This document shows, piece by piece, positions 15,947-24,302 of a DNA stretch of 64,000 nucleotides. Numbering within the stretch: the stretch's first letter is position 1; each line of letters opens with the position of its first letter. The notes under the pieces are model-generated. The model had not been told where the DNA came from. It was given only the letters and a program-made list of their open reading frames with translations, and made no database searches. The position numbers and the translations under genes are program-made. The DNA is from an uncultured Flavobacteriales bacterium (GTDB lineage: Bacteria > Bacteroidota > Bacteroidia > Flavobacteriales > BACL11): positions 1 to 64,000 of the forward strand of contig CALSQD010000001.1 in assembly GCA_943788405.1 (NCBI GenBank), given 5' to 3'.

Positions 15947-17635
15947 TTATTGTTTTATAAATTTAGTTGTTACGCTCTCTACTTTAATAAAATAAACCCC
16001 ATTACTCAATTTACTTACATCTATAGTAGAAATCATCTCTGTTAATATTCCTTTGAACATTAGTTCTCCTTTAACATCAATAATTTGAATTTCTTGACTT
16101 TTTGAATGCTTTAATTTAACCTGAATTTTGTCATTTGCAGGATTAGGATAGATTGAAAATATTTCTGTTTCTAAAGTTTCAACTTCAGTTGAAACATCAT
16201 CTACAACTGTAAATTGCCCCATCATTCCTTCATCTTCATGCTCCAACATATGACAATGGTACATAAAGGGCACATTAGCATCAGCAAAGTCTTCAAACTT
16301 GGTAATAAATTTCGCACTTCCCTGATGTCCAGGTATCAAAAGTATATCTTTCCAACCTTGCATATGCAAAGGAGGTGCAGCACCATTAATTTCTAAGATG
16401 TTAAACTGAACATCATGTATATGAAAAGGATGAGCAATTGGTGTTTGATTGGTAAATGACCATATCTCTTTATTATTAAGAGGTATTACATGATTAACTT
16501 GACTCAAGTTAAAAGTATTTCCATTTATTAAAAATGGTCCGCTTTGCCCCCCTGTACTAGTAAAGTTAAATTGTCTATTCTCATCAATATTAGTTTGACT
16601 ATAAGGGTTTATTGAAACTAAAGTAGCTGGTATTGTAGTAATAGGATTTGAAGTTTGTGCTACCACATTTAAAGATAACATAGTAAAATCAGCACCATTA
16701 AGAGGGTTGTTATTATAGTTCTGAATTGCACCCCCACCCATCATACTACCTGCACCATAAGTACTTGATGGAATTCCAGTTCCATAATTTAAAATTGAAA
16801 TATTCTGCCCTTGCATTCCTGATAAGTCAACTAAAATCTCATATCTTTCTCCTGGAGCCATCAATAATCTATTCATTTGAACTGGAGCTGAAAGCAAACC
16901 TCCATCAGAACCTATTACCCAAAAATCATTCCCATTACTTAATCCTAAATTATAAACTCGCATAGGCGAACCATTTAATATTCTAAACCTTACAACTTGT
17001 GCTGGCGCATCAAAATATGCGTTTCTAGTTGCATTTGCCAAAAACAAAGTATCCATTGCACTATTCATCATATCAGAATCAATTTGATAATTAGCGTCCA
17101 TTACTTTTGTTTGCAATATTAAAGGGACATCATCTATTCCATAAGTTCTGGGTAAAGTTAAACCAGTCTCAGTAGTATCTCTATTAATTATTAATCCAGA
17201 AACTCCCATCATCACATGCTTATAAGTTTTATGATGTAAGTGTGGGTGATACCACATTGTTGATGCCCTATCCATAGCTGTCCAAGTTGGACTCCATGTA
17301 GTATTTGGATAAATTTTTGAGTGCGGACCACCATCCATTGCTGAAGGAAGATGAACACCATGCCAATGCATAGTAGTTGTATCTGTCAATCTATTTTCAA
17401 CATTCATAGTTACTACATCTCCTTTATTAATAATAAGTGTAGGACCAAGAATTGCACCATTTACCCCAGCAGTTTGTGTATATACCCCAGGAAATACTTC
17501 TAAGGAATCATAATCAACTATAAGATTGTAATTAGCACCTGCTAAAGTTGGAGGGATTAATAACGGGTTTTGTATTTGTGCTGTTAATGTACTTGTTGCA
17601 ATCAACACTATTGCAATTGATAATATTTTTTTCAT
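15947..17635 (-). CDS. Three-domain multicopper oxidase (CueO/bilirubin oxidase-like) with T9SS sorting domain
   Basis: A 562-residue secreted protein: signal peptide 1-19, three cupredoxin domains, and a T9SS sorting domain (IFSIYPNPANDKIQV). All four copper motifs are present: HWHG (90-93), WYHPHLH (128-134), HPFHIHDVQF (402-411) and HCHMLEHEDEGM (460-471), giving type 1, 2 and 3 sites. A Met-rich segment (SMMGGG near 297) could help bind copper. Such enzymes oxidise cuprous ion, metals or phenols with oxygen. It has its own transcription start region with a TGTAACA dyad at 17700-17715, 65 bp upstream, pointing to control by a Crp/Fnr-type protein, probably the one at 20370-21005. Confidence 0.9.
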   Translation of the reverse strand: MKKILSIAIVLIATSTLTAQIQNPLLIPPTLAGANYNLIVDYDSLEVFPGVYTQTAGVNGAILGPTLIINKGDVVTMNVENRLTDTTTMHWHGVHLPSAMDGGPHSKIYPNTTWSPTWTAMDRASTMWYHPHLHHKTYKHVMMGVSGLIINRDTTETGLTLPRTYGIDDVPLILQTKVMDANYQIDSDMMNSAMDTLFLANATRNAYFDAPAQVVRFRILNGSPMRVYNLGLSNGNDFWVIGSDGGLLSAPVQMNRLLMAPGERYEILVDLSGMQGQNISILNYGTGIPSSTYGAGSMMGGGAIQNYNNNPLNGADFTMLSLNVVAQTSNPITTIPATLVSINPYSQTNIDENRQFNFTSTGGQSGPFLINGNTFNLSQVNHVIPLNNKEIWSFTNQTPIAHPFHIHDVQFNILEINGAAPPLHMQGWKDILLIPGHQGSAKFITKFEDFADANVPFMYHCHMLEHEDEGMMGQFTVVDDVSTEVETLETEIFSIYPNPANDKIQVKLKHSKSQEIQIIDVKGELMFKGILTEMISTIDVSKLSNGVYFIKVESVTTKFIKQ

Positions 17636-17699
17636 TTTTATAAGATTTTAAATTAGTTAGGCTAATGCTTCAAAATAATAAAACATAATCCGTTTAGTC

Positions 17700-17715
17700 T
17701 GTAACAATTGTTACA
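17700..17715. promoter_or_regulatory. Crp/Fnr-type operator, copy 1
   Basis: TGTAACAATTGTTACA is a perfect palindrome upstream of the multicopper oxidase gene. On the minus strand the G of the following TTTG promoter box (17671) lies exactly 29 bases past the site, the same distance as at copy 2 (20342-20357). This centres the site near -41 of the predicted start, the position of a class II activator. Confidence 0.7.
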
Positions 17716-17745
17716 TAGCTAAATTAGATCATAAAAAATTAAATC

Positions 17746-18177
17746 TTATAAAAGGAAAGACTGTAATTGGGACAATATAGGCTTATTCACCAGAGGCGGT
17801 GCGTCAGCATAATGATTACAAGTAAGTAATTCTGACTCTACAGAATAAAACTCTTTATTAAGTAAAGTTATATATAACTGTATTAAATCAATATCAAAGG
17901 GCTTAAACTCTTTAAAATCAAAAGTTTCAAAATCAAATTGAACATGTTTAGATTCTTTTTTTGGAAGGTTTTCTGATTTTTCGCAAGATTTCTGTACTTG
18001 TTTCTTTTTAGAACAAGAAACAATTTCTTTTTTCATCTTACAATTCGCAACTTCAGTTCCAATAAAAACCTTACTTCCTTTCTTGCACTGTACCTTAGAA
18101 ACATGCATACCCATAGATAATAGCAGTACAAAAGTTGCCATTAAGATTACTGATATGTTTCTAGAAATATTTCTCAT
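17746..18177 (-). CDS. HYC_CC_PP-like small exported protein
   Basis: A 143-residue protein with an N-terminal hydrophobic segment (ISVILMATFVLLLSMGMHV). It then has spaced cysteines (VQCKKG, ANCKMKK, VSCSKKK, KSCEKS) and a late ADAPPLVNKP. This layout resembles the Bacteroidota HYC_CC_PP family as I remember it, with a relaxed first motif (HVSKVQC). Its function is unknown, though a metal-binding role is plausible beside copper proteins. It has its own promoter box at 18186-18193 and sits between the complete multicopper oxidase and the rhodanese genes. The family assignment is moderate because sequence conservation is low. Confidence 0.55.
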   Translation of the reverse strand: MRNISRNISVILMATFVLLLSMGMHVSKVQCKKGSKVFIGTEVANCKMKKEIVSCSKKKQVQKSCEKSENLPKKESKHVQFDFETFDFKEFKPFDIDLIQLYITLLNKEFYSVESELLTCNHYADAPPLVNKPILSQLQSFLL

Positions 18178-18185
18178 ATTGACCG

Positions 18186-18193
18186 CAAAGGTA
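18186..18193 (-). promoter_or_regulatory. Predicted -7 box TACCTTTG for the HYC_CC_PP-like gene
   Basis: On the minus strand TACCTTTG ends eight bases before the ATG at 18177, a short leader. Confidence 0.5.
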
Positions 18194-18241
18194 CTGAAAA
18201 TTAAATACTTGCAAAACCCACCTTACTAAAATCTTATCCGC

Positions 18242-18310
18242 TCAAACATTACCTCCCATAAATTCACCCACAGTCCTAGCATCTATAATTGTTGTTGCAT
18301 TGTCGTTCAT
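18242..18310 (-). pseudogene. Truncated rhodanese-domain remnant
   Basis: An ATG at 18310 opens a 22-codon frame containing TIIDARTVGEFMGGNV and a TGA at 18242. This closely matches the start of the rhodanese domains nearby (IIIDVRTTGEFNSGHIS at 19232-19543) and in many single-domain rhodaneses (IIDVRTPEEF.GGHV). After the stop no continuation is recognisable in any frame. It lies 17 bp downstream of the rhodanese-thioredoxin gene on the same strand, so it is most simply a decayed or truncated additional rhodanese gene. A functional peptide of this size is unlikely. Confidence 0.65.
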
Positions 18311-18327
18311 TAAATCTTATATATTCA

Positions 18328-19038
18328 TTATTTTAATTTATTTAATAACTCTAACTTTTCAATTATTCCAACATGCCTGAATTCTTCTTTACCTCCTTTA
18401 AATACAATAAAAACAGGCACCCCACTTATCTTGTATTTTTTCACTAGTTCTTTATTTACATCAGCATCAATATAAATGACTTTTACATCTCTATTCTCTT
18501 TTTCTATTTCTTCAATTACTGGTTTCATTTTTTTGCAAGGAACGCACCATTGTGTGCTAAAATCAACCAATACAATATCATTATTTTTAATAATATCAGA
18601 AAAATCAATACTTGACATTGCTTGTTGTTTTTTTAGAGTTTCTCCTTTTGTAACTACAACCTTAAAGTCATTTGCTTTCCAAGCACCAAAACCACCTAAT
18701 AAATTATATATTTTCTTAAAACCTAAGTCTTGCATAATTACAACACTCTTAGAGCTTCTTCCTCCACTTCTACAATACACATAAATAGGAACATCTTTCC
18801 TTATTAATGCTAACTTCTCAGTAAAATCAGATGCATAAAAATCTATATTTGTTGCATCTTCAATATGACCTTCATTTACCTCTTGAATAGTTCTAACATC
18901 CAAAATAATTCCTTCATCAGAATTAATTTGTTTATTAAACTCTACTGCACTAACATTATTAATTACTTGCGCTTCAACTGGCCCTGAAGAACAGGAGACA
19001 AGAACAATACTTACTAAACTATATATTATTTTTTTCAT
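18328..19038 (-). CDS. Rhodanese-thioredoxin fusion lipoprotein
   Basis: A 236-residue protein with a lipoprotein signal (MKKIIYSLVSIVLVSC, Cys16), a rhodanese domain with active-site loop CRSGGRS (Cys89), and a thioredoxin domain with WCVPCKK (Cys165/Cys168) and the cis-proline segment SGVPVFIVF. The fusion suggests sulfur or disulfide transfer in the periplasm, for example moving persulfide sulfur from Cys89 to the thioredoxin pair (inference). It is the distal gene of the DUF983-trx-rhodanese-DUF6132 operon, five bases after DUF6132. Confidence 0.9.
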   Translation of the reverse strand: MKKIIYSLVSIVLVSCSSGPVEAQVINNVSAVEFNKQINSDEGIILDVRTIQEVNEGHIEDATNIDFYASDFTEKLALIRKDVPIYVYCRSGGRSSKSVVIMQDLGFKKIYNLLGGFGAWKANDFKVVVTKGETLKKQQAMSSIDFSDIIKNNDIVLVDFSTQWCVPCKKMKPVIEEIEKENRDVKVIYIDADVNKELVKKYKISGVPVFIVFKGGKEEFRHVGIIEKLELLNKLK

Positions 19039-19043
19039 TTTTT

Positions 19044-19232
19044 TTATTTTAATAAATCTCTAATTAAATCAAAAAGCAATCCTCCCATAAACATACCATA
19101 AAGAGTGCTCTTATACCATACAGAAGCTATAGCACACGAACCTGTAAAACAACCAATATGTTTCCAATATAAATACCCTGCAATTCCTCCTATTATTGTA
19201 CCAATTATTATCATAATTGTTTTTTTAGACAT
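19044..19232 (-). CDS. DUF6132 family small membrane protein
   Basis: A 62-residue protein with two hydrophobic segments (TIMIIIGTIIGGIAGYLYW and STLYGMFMGGLLFDLI) and the linker GCFTGSCAIASV, matching the DUF6132 pattern GC..G.C.I.S. The two cysteines are conserved in the family. The function is unknown; constant company with rhodaneses and thioredoxins suggests a membrane role in sulfur or redox handling. It overlaps the rhodanese stop by one base. Confidence 0.78.
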   Translation of the reverse strand: MSKKTIMIIIGTIIGGIAGYLYWKHIGCFTGSCAIASVWYKSTLYGMFMGGLLFDLIRDLLK

Positions 19233-19543
19233 TACTTGTTTAATTTTCTGTTTAAACTACTCCAACCTCCACCATTATAAACATCAATCCCTCTTGATTT
19301 TGCAATAGAAGTTGCCTGACCACTTCTCATTCCTGATGCACAACAGAAAATTACTGGTTTCTTTAGGTTCTCTATTTTTTTAATCTTAGACTTAATCTTA
19401 TCTAAAGGAACATTAGTTGACCCAGAAATATGTCCTGAGTTAAACTCTCCAGTAGTTCTTACATCAATTATGATTGCCCCATCCTTCATCAACTGATTAT
19501 AATCAGTTGTTTTAATTCCAAATATTTTTTTTAACATTGACAT
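19232..19543 (-). CDS. Single-domain rhodanese-like protein
   Basis: A 103-residue rhodanese domain: AIIIDVRTTGEFNSGHISGS (23-42), the catalytic loop CCASGMRSG (67-75, active Cys68) and VYNGGGWSSL. No signal peptide is seen, so it is presumably cytoplasmic, handling persulfide or thiosulfate sulfur. It sits between trxA (one base apart) and DUF6132 in a compact operon. Confidence 0.9.
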   Translation of the reverse strand: MSMLKKIFGIKTTDYNQLMKDGAIIIDVRTTGEFNSGHISGSTNVPLDKIKSKIKKIENLKKPVIFCCASGMRSGQATSIAKSRGIDVYNGGGWSSLNRKLNK

Positions 19544-19544
19544 T

Positions 19545-19904
19545 TTATTTAATTTTTAACACATCTGTGATTACACTTTTTAACGCTTTTTTATCCAACA
19601 TACCAGCAGCCATTTGAGGAGATGCTCCCATAGGAACAAATAAAAGAGAAGGAATACTCCTTATACCAAATGAAGCCGAAAGCTCTTGTTCAGATTCAGT
19701 GTTCACTTTATAAACATCAATTTTACCATCATATTCCTTTGCGATATCCTCTAAAATAGGAGCCAGCATTTTACAAGGTTGACACCAATCTGCATAAAAA
19801 TCAATTATACATGGCTTATCACCTTTAAAATTCCATTCACCTTTTGAATCCTCAATATCATGAACCCTTTCTTTAAACGATTCTTTGTTTAGTACTTTTA
19901 CCAT
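19545..19904 (-). CDS. trxA: Thioredoxin
   Basis: A 119-residue thioredoxin with WCQPCK (Cys41/Cys44) and the cis-Pro segment IRSIPSLLFVP. No signal peptide is present, so it is cytoplasmic. It probably serves the neighbouring rhodanese; operon context (DUF983 upstream, rhodanese downstream) argues for a sulfur-stress role rather than the general housekeeping thioredoxin, which may be elsewhere. Confidence 0.9.
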   Translation of the reverse strand: MVKVLNKESFKERVHDIEDSKGEWNFKGDKPCIIDFYADWCQPCKMLAPILEDIAKEYDGKIDVYKVNTESEQELSASFGIRSIPSLLFVPMGASPQMAAGMLDKKALKSVITDVLKIK

Positions 19905-19908
19905 TATT

Positions 19909-20292
19909 TTATTTATTTAAATTATTATTACTTGTATATTGCATGAAAATATTAGCCCAAATTATCTTTGACAAAGAATGAATTAAAGGAGATAGAAGCA
20001 GCCAAAGAATTGAAATTCCTATAATTTTACAAAGCAATTCAACCTCAATTGACAGAATAATTAGAGCTACCCAAATTGTAACCATCAAAGCTGTTCCTAA
20101 AGCATAACTAACATACATTGCCCCAAAATAAAAGCCAGGTTCAGGATTATAAGTTTCATTGCAGTCAGAACAGTTATCAAAAGTATCGCCCATCTGTTTT
20201 AAATCATACGGATGACTCAAAAAGAAATCTCCTTCATGACAATGAGGACATTTACCATTTAAAATACTATATAATTTTGTTCCTTTCTTCAT
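19909..20292 (-). CDS. DUF983 family protein
   Basis: A 127-residue protein with two CxxC pairs near the N-terminus (CPHCHEG, and CSDC in DNCSDCNETYNPEPGFYFGAMY), then two transmembrane segments (about 60-85 and 90-110). This is the DUF983 layout, a likely zinc ribbon plus membrane anchor of unknown function. It is the first gene of the thioredoxin-rhodanese operon; the Crp-type dyad at 20342-20357 lies 50 bp upstream. Confidence 0.85.
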   Translation of the reverse strand: MKKGTKLYSILNGKCPHCHEGDFFLSHPYDLKQMGDTFDNCSDCNETYNPEPGFYFGAMYVSYALGTALMVTIWVALIILSIEVELLCKIIGISILWLLLSPLIHSLSKIIWANIFMQYTSNNNLNK

Positions 20293-20341
20293 CTTTTAAA
20301 AATTTGATGATGCAAATAAAAGGAGATTAAAAATAAAAGAA

Positions 20342-20357
20342 TGTAACATTTGTTACA
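20342..20357. promoter_or_regulatory. Crp/Fnr-type operator, copy 2
   Basis: TGTAACATTTGTTACA has seven-base arms identical to copy 1 at 17700-17715, and TAG follows both on the plus strand. On the minus strand a TTTATTTG box ends exactly 29 bases after the site, the same geometry as copy 1. It also lies between the end of the Crp/Fnr gene (20370) and the operon it probably controls. Confidence 0.7.
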
Positions 20358-20369
20358 TAGTGAGGTTTA

Positions 20370-21005
20370 TTAAAGTTTTAAAATCTTAATTTGATTTCTA
20401 AGTAGTTTTAGTTCACCATCTTTTTCTAGCTTTTTTAGAATTCTACTAACAACTACTCTAGATGTATTTAATTCATCAGAAATAATATAATGAGTAATAT
20501 TTAAGGTCTCATTTTTATTAGCAATAACTTTATCCTTTAAATATTTTAATACTCTTTCGTTCATATTCATAAAAGCAAGAGAATCTATTGCTTCTAACAT
20601 TTCTTTCATTCTATTATTATATGAACCAAAAACAAACGATCTCCATGTTTTATAATGTAACCAATCTTCCATCTTAGAAATTGGCACTAATAATAGAGTT
20701 GTATCAACTTCTGCAACAGCTTTAATTTCGCTTTTAGCACCTCTAATACAGCAGTTGAGCGTCATTGCACAAGTGTCTCCTCCTTCTATAAAATAAAGGA
20801 TATACTCATCACCATCATCATCTGTCCTAAATACTTTAATTGCACCTGAAATAAGTAAAGGCATAAAAGTCATTTCTTGACCTATATCCATTAAGAAATC
20901 TCCTTGATTTACTTTTTTAATATTACCAATTTGGCTTAATTCATCAAGTAATTTTTCTTCAAAGAGAAATGAGAAATTATCTTTTATTAACTGCTCTCTA
21001 TTCAT
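20370..21005 (-). CDS. Crp/Fnr family transcriptional regulator
   Basis: A 211-residue protein: cyclic-nucleotide-binding-like beta barrel (about 10-115), dimer helix, and C-terminal winged HTH (IISDELNTSRVVVSRILKKLEKDGEL, about 168-193). The segment GDTCAMTLNCCIRG near 75-88 holds three cysteines in the place where Crp proteins have the cAMP phosphate-binding cassette, so the signal is probably not cAMP; redox, metal or sulfur sensing is plausible. It is next to the thioredoxin-rhodanese operon and two matching TGTAACA dyads, its likely targets. A promoter box TATTTTTG lies at 21023-21030 on the minus strand. Confidence 0.88.
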   Translation of the reverse strand: MNREQLIKDNFSFLFEEKLLDELSQIGNIKKVNQGDFLMDIGQEMTFMPLLISGAIKVFRTDDDGDEYILYFIEGGDTCAMTLNCCIRGAKSEIKAVAEVDTTLLLVPISKMEDWLHYKTWRSFVFGSYNNRMKEMLEAIDSLAFMNMNERVLKYLKDKVIANKNETLNITHYIISDELNTSRVVVSRILKKLEKDGELKLLRNQIKILKL

Positions 21006-21197
21006 ATTTCTTTTTTGAATTACAAAAATAGAAAATTTAACTATGATTTAATTGATGTTATTAGCCTATCTCAATTTCTTTTCAAATCAAAACATAAATT
21101 ATAGAAACAGTTCAAATCTCTCTCAAAAAATATAGAAATTTAGTAAGAGTGTTCCACTTTTTTTATACATCACTTATTTTCTTCTTAACTCCAAGTT

Positions 21198-21228
21198 TGG
21201 AAACAAAAAAACTCAAAAATTGTTTCCA
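21198..21228. promoter_or_regulatory. Inverted repeat, candidate TetR operator
   Basis: TGGAAACAA (21198-21206) and TTGTTTCCA (21220-21228) are perfect nine-base arms separated by 13 bases. The right arm coincides with the expected -33 region of the rightward TATTTTTG promoter (21243-21250). Autoregulation of the efflux operon is a reasonable inference. The rest of the 21031-21197 gap shows nothing notable. Confidence 0.55.
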
Positions 21229-21242
21229 TTGTATATAATTTA

Positions 21243-21250
21243 TTTATTTT
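21243..21250 (+). promoter_or_regulatory. Predicted -7 box TATTTTTG of the efflux operon
   Basis: TATTTTTG fits TAnnTTTG and ends ten bases before the tetR ATG at 21261, so the leader would be only a few bases. Confidence 0.5.
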
Positions 21251-21260
21251 TGCCGCTCAA

Positions 21261-21866
21261 ATGGAAAAGAAAAATAGAATCATACAAGGTGCACTAGATC
21301 TTTTTATTAGATTGGGAGTAAAAAGTGTAAACATGGATGATGTAGCAAAACACCTAGGTATATCGAAAAAAACTTTATACCAGCATGTAAATAATAAAGA
21401 AGACTTAGTTGAAAAAAGTTTCTTGCACCATCATTGCTACTTAAAACAAATAATTGAAGGAGTTTGTGAAAAACACGAAAATGCTATTGATGAAGTTTTT
21501 GAAATTGATGAAATTTGTTGCAAAACAATGAAACATAATCACCCATCTTTATTAGTAAATTTAAAAAGGCACTATCCAAAAGTATGGGGATTTATGGATG
21601 ACTTTAAAAAGAAAAGCATCTTTAAAACAGTCAAGAATAATTTAGAAAGGGGCATTAAACAAGGGTTATATAGGTCTGATATTGATACTAATATCATAAC
21701 CAAATTCATGATAAATAGATTAGACGGCTTAGTAAATGAAGAAATTTTTCCATTAACAAAATACAACTTTAAACAATTATTAAAAGAAAATAGAGTTTAC
21801 CACATTCGTGGGATAGCAACACTTAAAGGAATTGAATATTTAGAACAAAAAATAAAAGATGATTAG
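21261..21866 (+). CDS. TetR/AcrR family transcriptional regulator
   Basis: A 201-residue regulator with the N-terminal HTH IIQGALDLFIRLGVKSVNMD through VAKHLGISKKTLYQHVNNKEDLV (about 8-50). The C-terminal ligand domain is family-typical but gives no ligand. It opens an operon with TolC, adaptor and RND genes and overlaps the TolC start by eight bases. It probably represses the pump through the inverted repeat at 21198-21228. Confidence 0.9.
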   Translation: MEKKNRIIQGALDLFIRLGVKSVNMDDVAKHLGISKKTLYQHVNNKEDLVEKSFLHHHCYLKQIIEGVCEKHENAIDEVFEIDEICCKTMKHNHPSLLVNLKRHYPKVWGFMDDFKKKSIFKTVKNNLERGIKQGLYRSDIDTNIITKFMINRLDGLVNEEIFPLTKYNFKQLLKENRVYHIRGIATLKGIEYLEQKIKDD

Positions 21867-23175
21867 AATATTAGTAGCACTATTATTACTATCAATGTCT
21901 ATTTCAGCTCAACATAGTTTCTCTTTAAAAGAGGCTCAAGCGTATGGGTTAGAAAATAACATTAAAGTAAGAAACGCACAATTAGATGTGCAATTAGCTA
22001 AAAAACAAGTTATGGAAACTGTAGCTATAGGACTACCACATTTAACAGCAGAAGCACAATGGCAAAACTTTATTGACATTCCAACAACTGTTATGCCTGC
22101 AAGCATGATGAATCCAGCAGCTCCTGCAGACTCTATGATAGAAATGCAACTTGGAACAGAACAAAATGCAAGCAGTTCTCTAACAGTTTCTCAACTATTG
22201 TTTGACGGAACATATATTGTAGGTTTAAGAGCTTCAAAAACATTTAAAAGGTTATCAGAAAGAACCATGCACCTAACTAAAAGACAAATTCAAGATAGTA
22301 TAGCTGTAGCTTATTTTAATGTATTATTAATAGAAAAAAATAAAGATTTCTTTACCACATTAGTAGATGTTCACGAACATATTTTGGAAGAAATTCAAGC
22401 TCGTTATGAAATGGGATTTGTAGAAGATATTGATGTAGATCGTATGACATTAGTTCTCTCTGATATACAAACACAATCTGACAACATAAATAGAATGGCA
22501 GATGTTTCTCACCTATATCTAAAGCTTGTTTTAGGTATTCCTTTATCTGAAAAATTAGAGCTTACAGACAGTTTAAGTGGTATTTTAAGCCAAAATAAAA
22601 GATTTAGTTTAGAACAGCCTAATATCCAGAATAGACTAGAGTATCAATTAGCAGAAACACATGTAAAACTAAATAAATTAGACATGCAAAGATATCAGTC
22701 TGCTTGGCTACCAAGTATTGCTGCTTTTGGAACATATAGTGAGAATGCAATGCGTGATGAATTCAATTTTTTAGAAGATGGTAACTGGTACCCTACTAAA
22801 ATGATTGGAGTAAAAGCAACTTTTAATATTTTTGATGGCTTTTCAAGAAGAGCTAAAATACAACAAGCTCGTCTTAAGTTAGAGCAATCTAAAAACAATC
22901 AATATAATTTGGAGCAATCTTTATTCTTAGATTATGAAACTTCAAAAGGATTATATCTAACAGCAATGAGTAAAGAAACACAAACAGCAACAAATCTAAA
23001 ATTAGCTGAAAAAATCTACAAAAAGACATTAGAAAAATATAAAGAAGGTTTAGTAAGCAGTTCTGAATTAGCTCAAGCAGGAGCAGATTTTATGAAATCT
23101 CATACTGAATATGCTACTTCAATAAAGGAATTACTATTATCTGAAATTAAATACCAAAGAACACTAGGAAACTAA
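21859..23175 (+). CDS. TolC family outer membrane efflux protein
   Basis: A 438-residue protein with a signal peptide (MIRILVALLLLSMSISAQ) and the duplicated outer-membrane-efflux layout of long coiled-coil helices (for example LKEAQAYGLENNIKVRNAQL and LAEKIYKKTLEKYKEGLVSS). It forms the outer membrane channel of the tripartite pump encoded by this operon. It is six bases from the adaptor gene. Confidence 0.92.
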   Translation: MIRILVALLLLSMSISAQHSFSLKEAQAYGLENNIKVRNAQLDVQLAKKQVMETVAIGLPHLTAEAQWQNFIDIPTTVMPASMMNPAAPADSMIEMQLGTEQNASSSLTVSQLLFDGTYIVGLRASKTFKRLSERTMHLTKRQIQDSIAVAYFNVLLIEKNKDFFTTLVDVHEHILEEIQARYEMGFVEDIDVDRMTLVLSDIQTQSDNINRMADVSHLYLKLVLGIPLSEKLELTDSLSGILSQNKRFSLEQPNIQNRLEYQLAETHVKLNKLDMQRYQSAWLPSIAAFGTYSENAMRDEFNFLEDGNWYPTKMIGVKATFNIFDGFSRRAKIQQARLKLEQSKNNQYNLEQSLFLDYETSKGLYLTAMSKETQTATNLKLAEKIYKKTLEKYKEGLVSSSELAQAGADFMKSHTEYATSIKELLLSEIKYQRTLGN

Positions 23176-23181
23176 ATTATC

Positions 23182-24297
23182 ATGAAAAGAATTATCATTT
23201 TATCAACTGCAGCTTTATTCTTTACTGCATGTGGCGATCAACCACAAGGATTGGAAGCTAAGAAAGAAGAATTAAAAACCTTAAAAGGAAAATTAACAGA
23301 ACTTAAAACACAAATTAGTACTTTAGAAACTGAAGTAGCTAAATTAGATACAACAGTAGAGGGAGGTGTCCCTGTACTAGTGTTTGAATTAGAAGCAAGT
23401 TCGTTTAGCCACTATATTGAACAGCCAGGTAATGTTACCTCTAAACAAAATGTAACTATTAGCTCAGAGATGGGTGGAGTTGTAAAAGCTGTTTTAGTAG
23501 CAGAAGGACAATGGGTAAACAAAGGACAGACTATTGTTCAATTAGATGCTTCTATATTAGTAAATCAGGTAGAAGAATTACGTCACTCAGCAGAATTAGC
23601 TCAAATAACATTTGAGCGTCAAGACAATCTTTGGAAAAAAGGAATTGGCTCAGAAATTCAATTTTTACAAGCCAAAAATCAATATCAATCTTTGCAGAAA
23701 AAATTAGCTGCAATGGAAGCACAACTAAGCAAGATGGAACTCTCGGCTCCAATTAGCGGAAGAGTAGATGAAATCTTTTTCAATGTTGGAGAATTAGCTG
23801 CTCCTGGAATGCCTGTAATAAGGATAGTAAATGCTCGTCAAGTACAAGTAGAAGCAAATGTAGCAGAGCGTTATGCTAATAGCTTACACAAGAATGATGA
23901 AGTACATATTAAATTTAAAGCATTAGGTATTGATCGCACAGCACCTATTAGCTTTGTAGGACAAGTAATTAACCCTAAGAGCAGAACCTTTTTGGTAAAA
24001 ATTGATTTAGACAATAAGTCTGGAGAAGTGAAACCAAATTCTGTAGCTTCTTTACGCATACAAGATTTTGCTGTAGATAGTGCAATGGTACTCCCTTCTG
24101 AGGTGATTAAAAGAGATATGCGTGGAGATTTTGTTTTTAAGGCAATAGGAAATAAAGCACATAAAACATATATAGAAGTAGGTCGATCTTACAAAGATAA
24201 AAGTCGTGTATTATCGGGAATTTCTTTTGGAGATCGCGTCATCACTTCAGGGCATAATGAAGTAGCTGATGGAAGTACTATTGATATCAAAAAATAA
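23182..24297 (+). CDS. RND efflux periplasmic adaptor lipoprotein
   Basis: A 371-residue membrane fusion protein with a lipoprotein signal (MKRIIILSTAALFFTAC, Cys17), a coiled-coil start (KEELKTLKGKLTELKTQIS), the biotinyl-lipoyl domain (SSEMGGVVKAVLVAEGQWVNKGQ near 93-115), a helical hairpin and a beta-barrel domain. It links the inner-membrane RND pump to TolC. The extra N-terminal coiled coil after the lipobox is seen in many Bacteroidota adaptors. Confidence 0.92.
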   Translation: MKRIIILSTAALFFTACGDQPQGLEAKKEELKTLKGKLTELKTQISTLETEVAKLDTTVEGGVPVLVFELEASSFSHYIEQPGNVTSKQNVTISSEMGGVVKAVLVAEGQWVNKGQTIVQLDASILVNQVEELRHSAELAQITFERQDNLWKKGIGSEIQFLQAKNQYQSLQKKLAAMEAQLSKMELSAPISGRVDEIFFNVGELAAPGMPVIRIVNARQVQVEANVAERYANSLHKNDEVHIKFKALGIDRTAPISFVGQVINPKSRTFLVKIDLDNKSGEVKPNSVASLRIQDFAVDSAMVLPSEVIKRDMRGDFVFKAIGNKAHKTYIEVGRSYKDKSRVLSGISFGDRVITSGHNEVADGSTIDIKK

Positions 24298-24302
24298 AAC
24301 CC

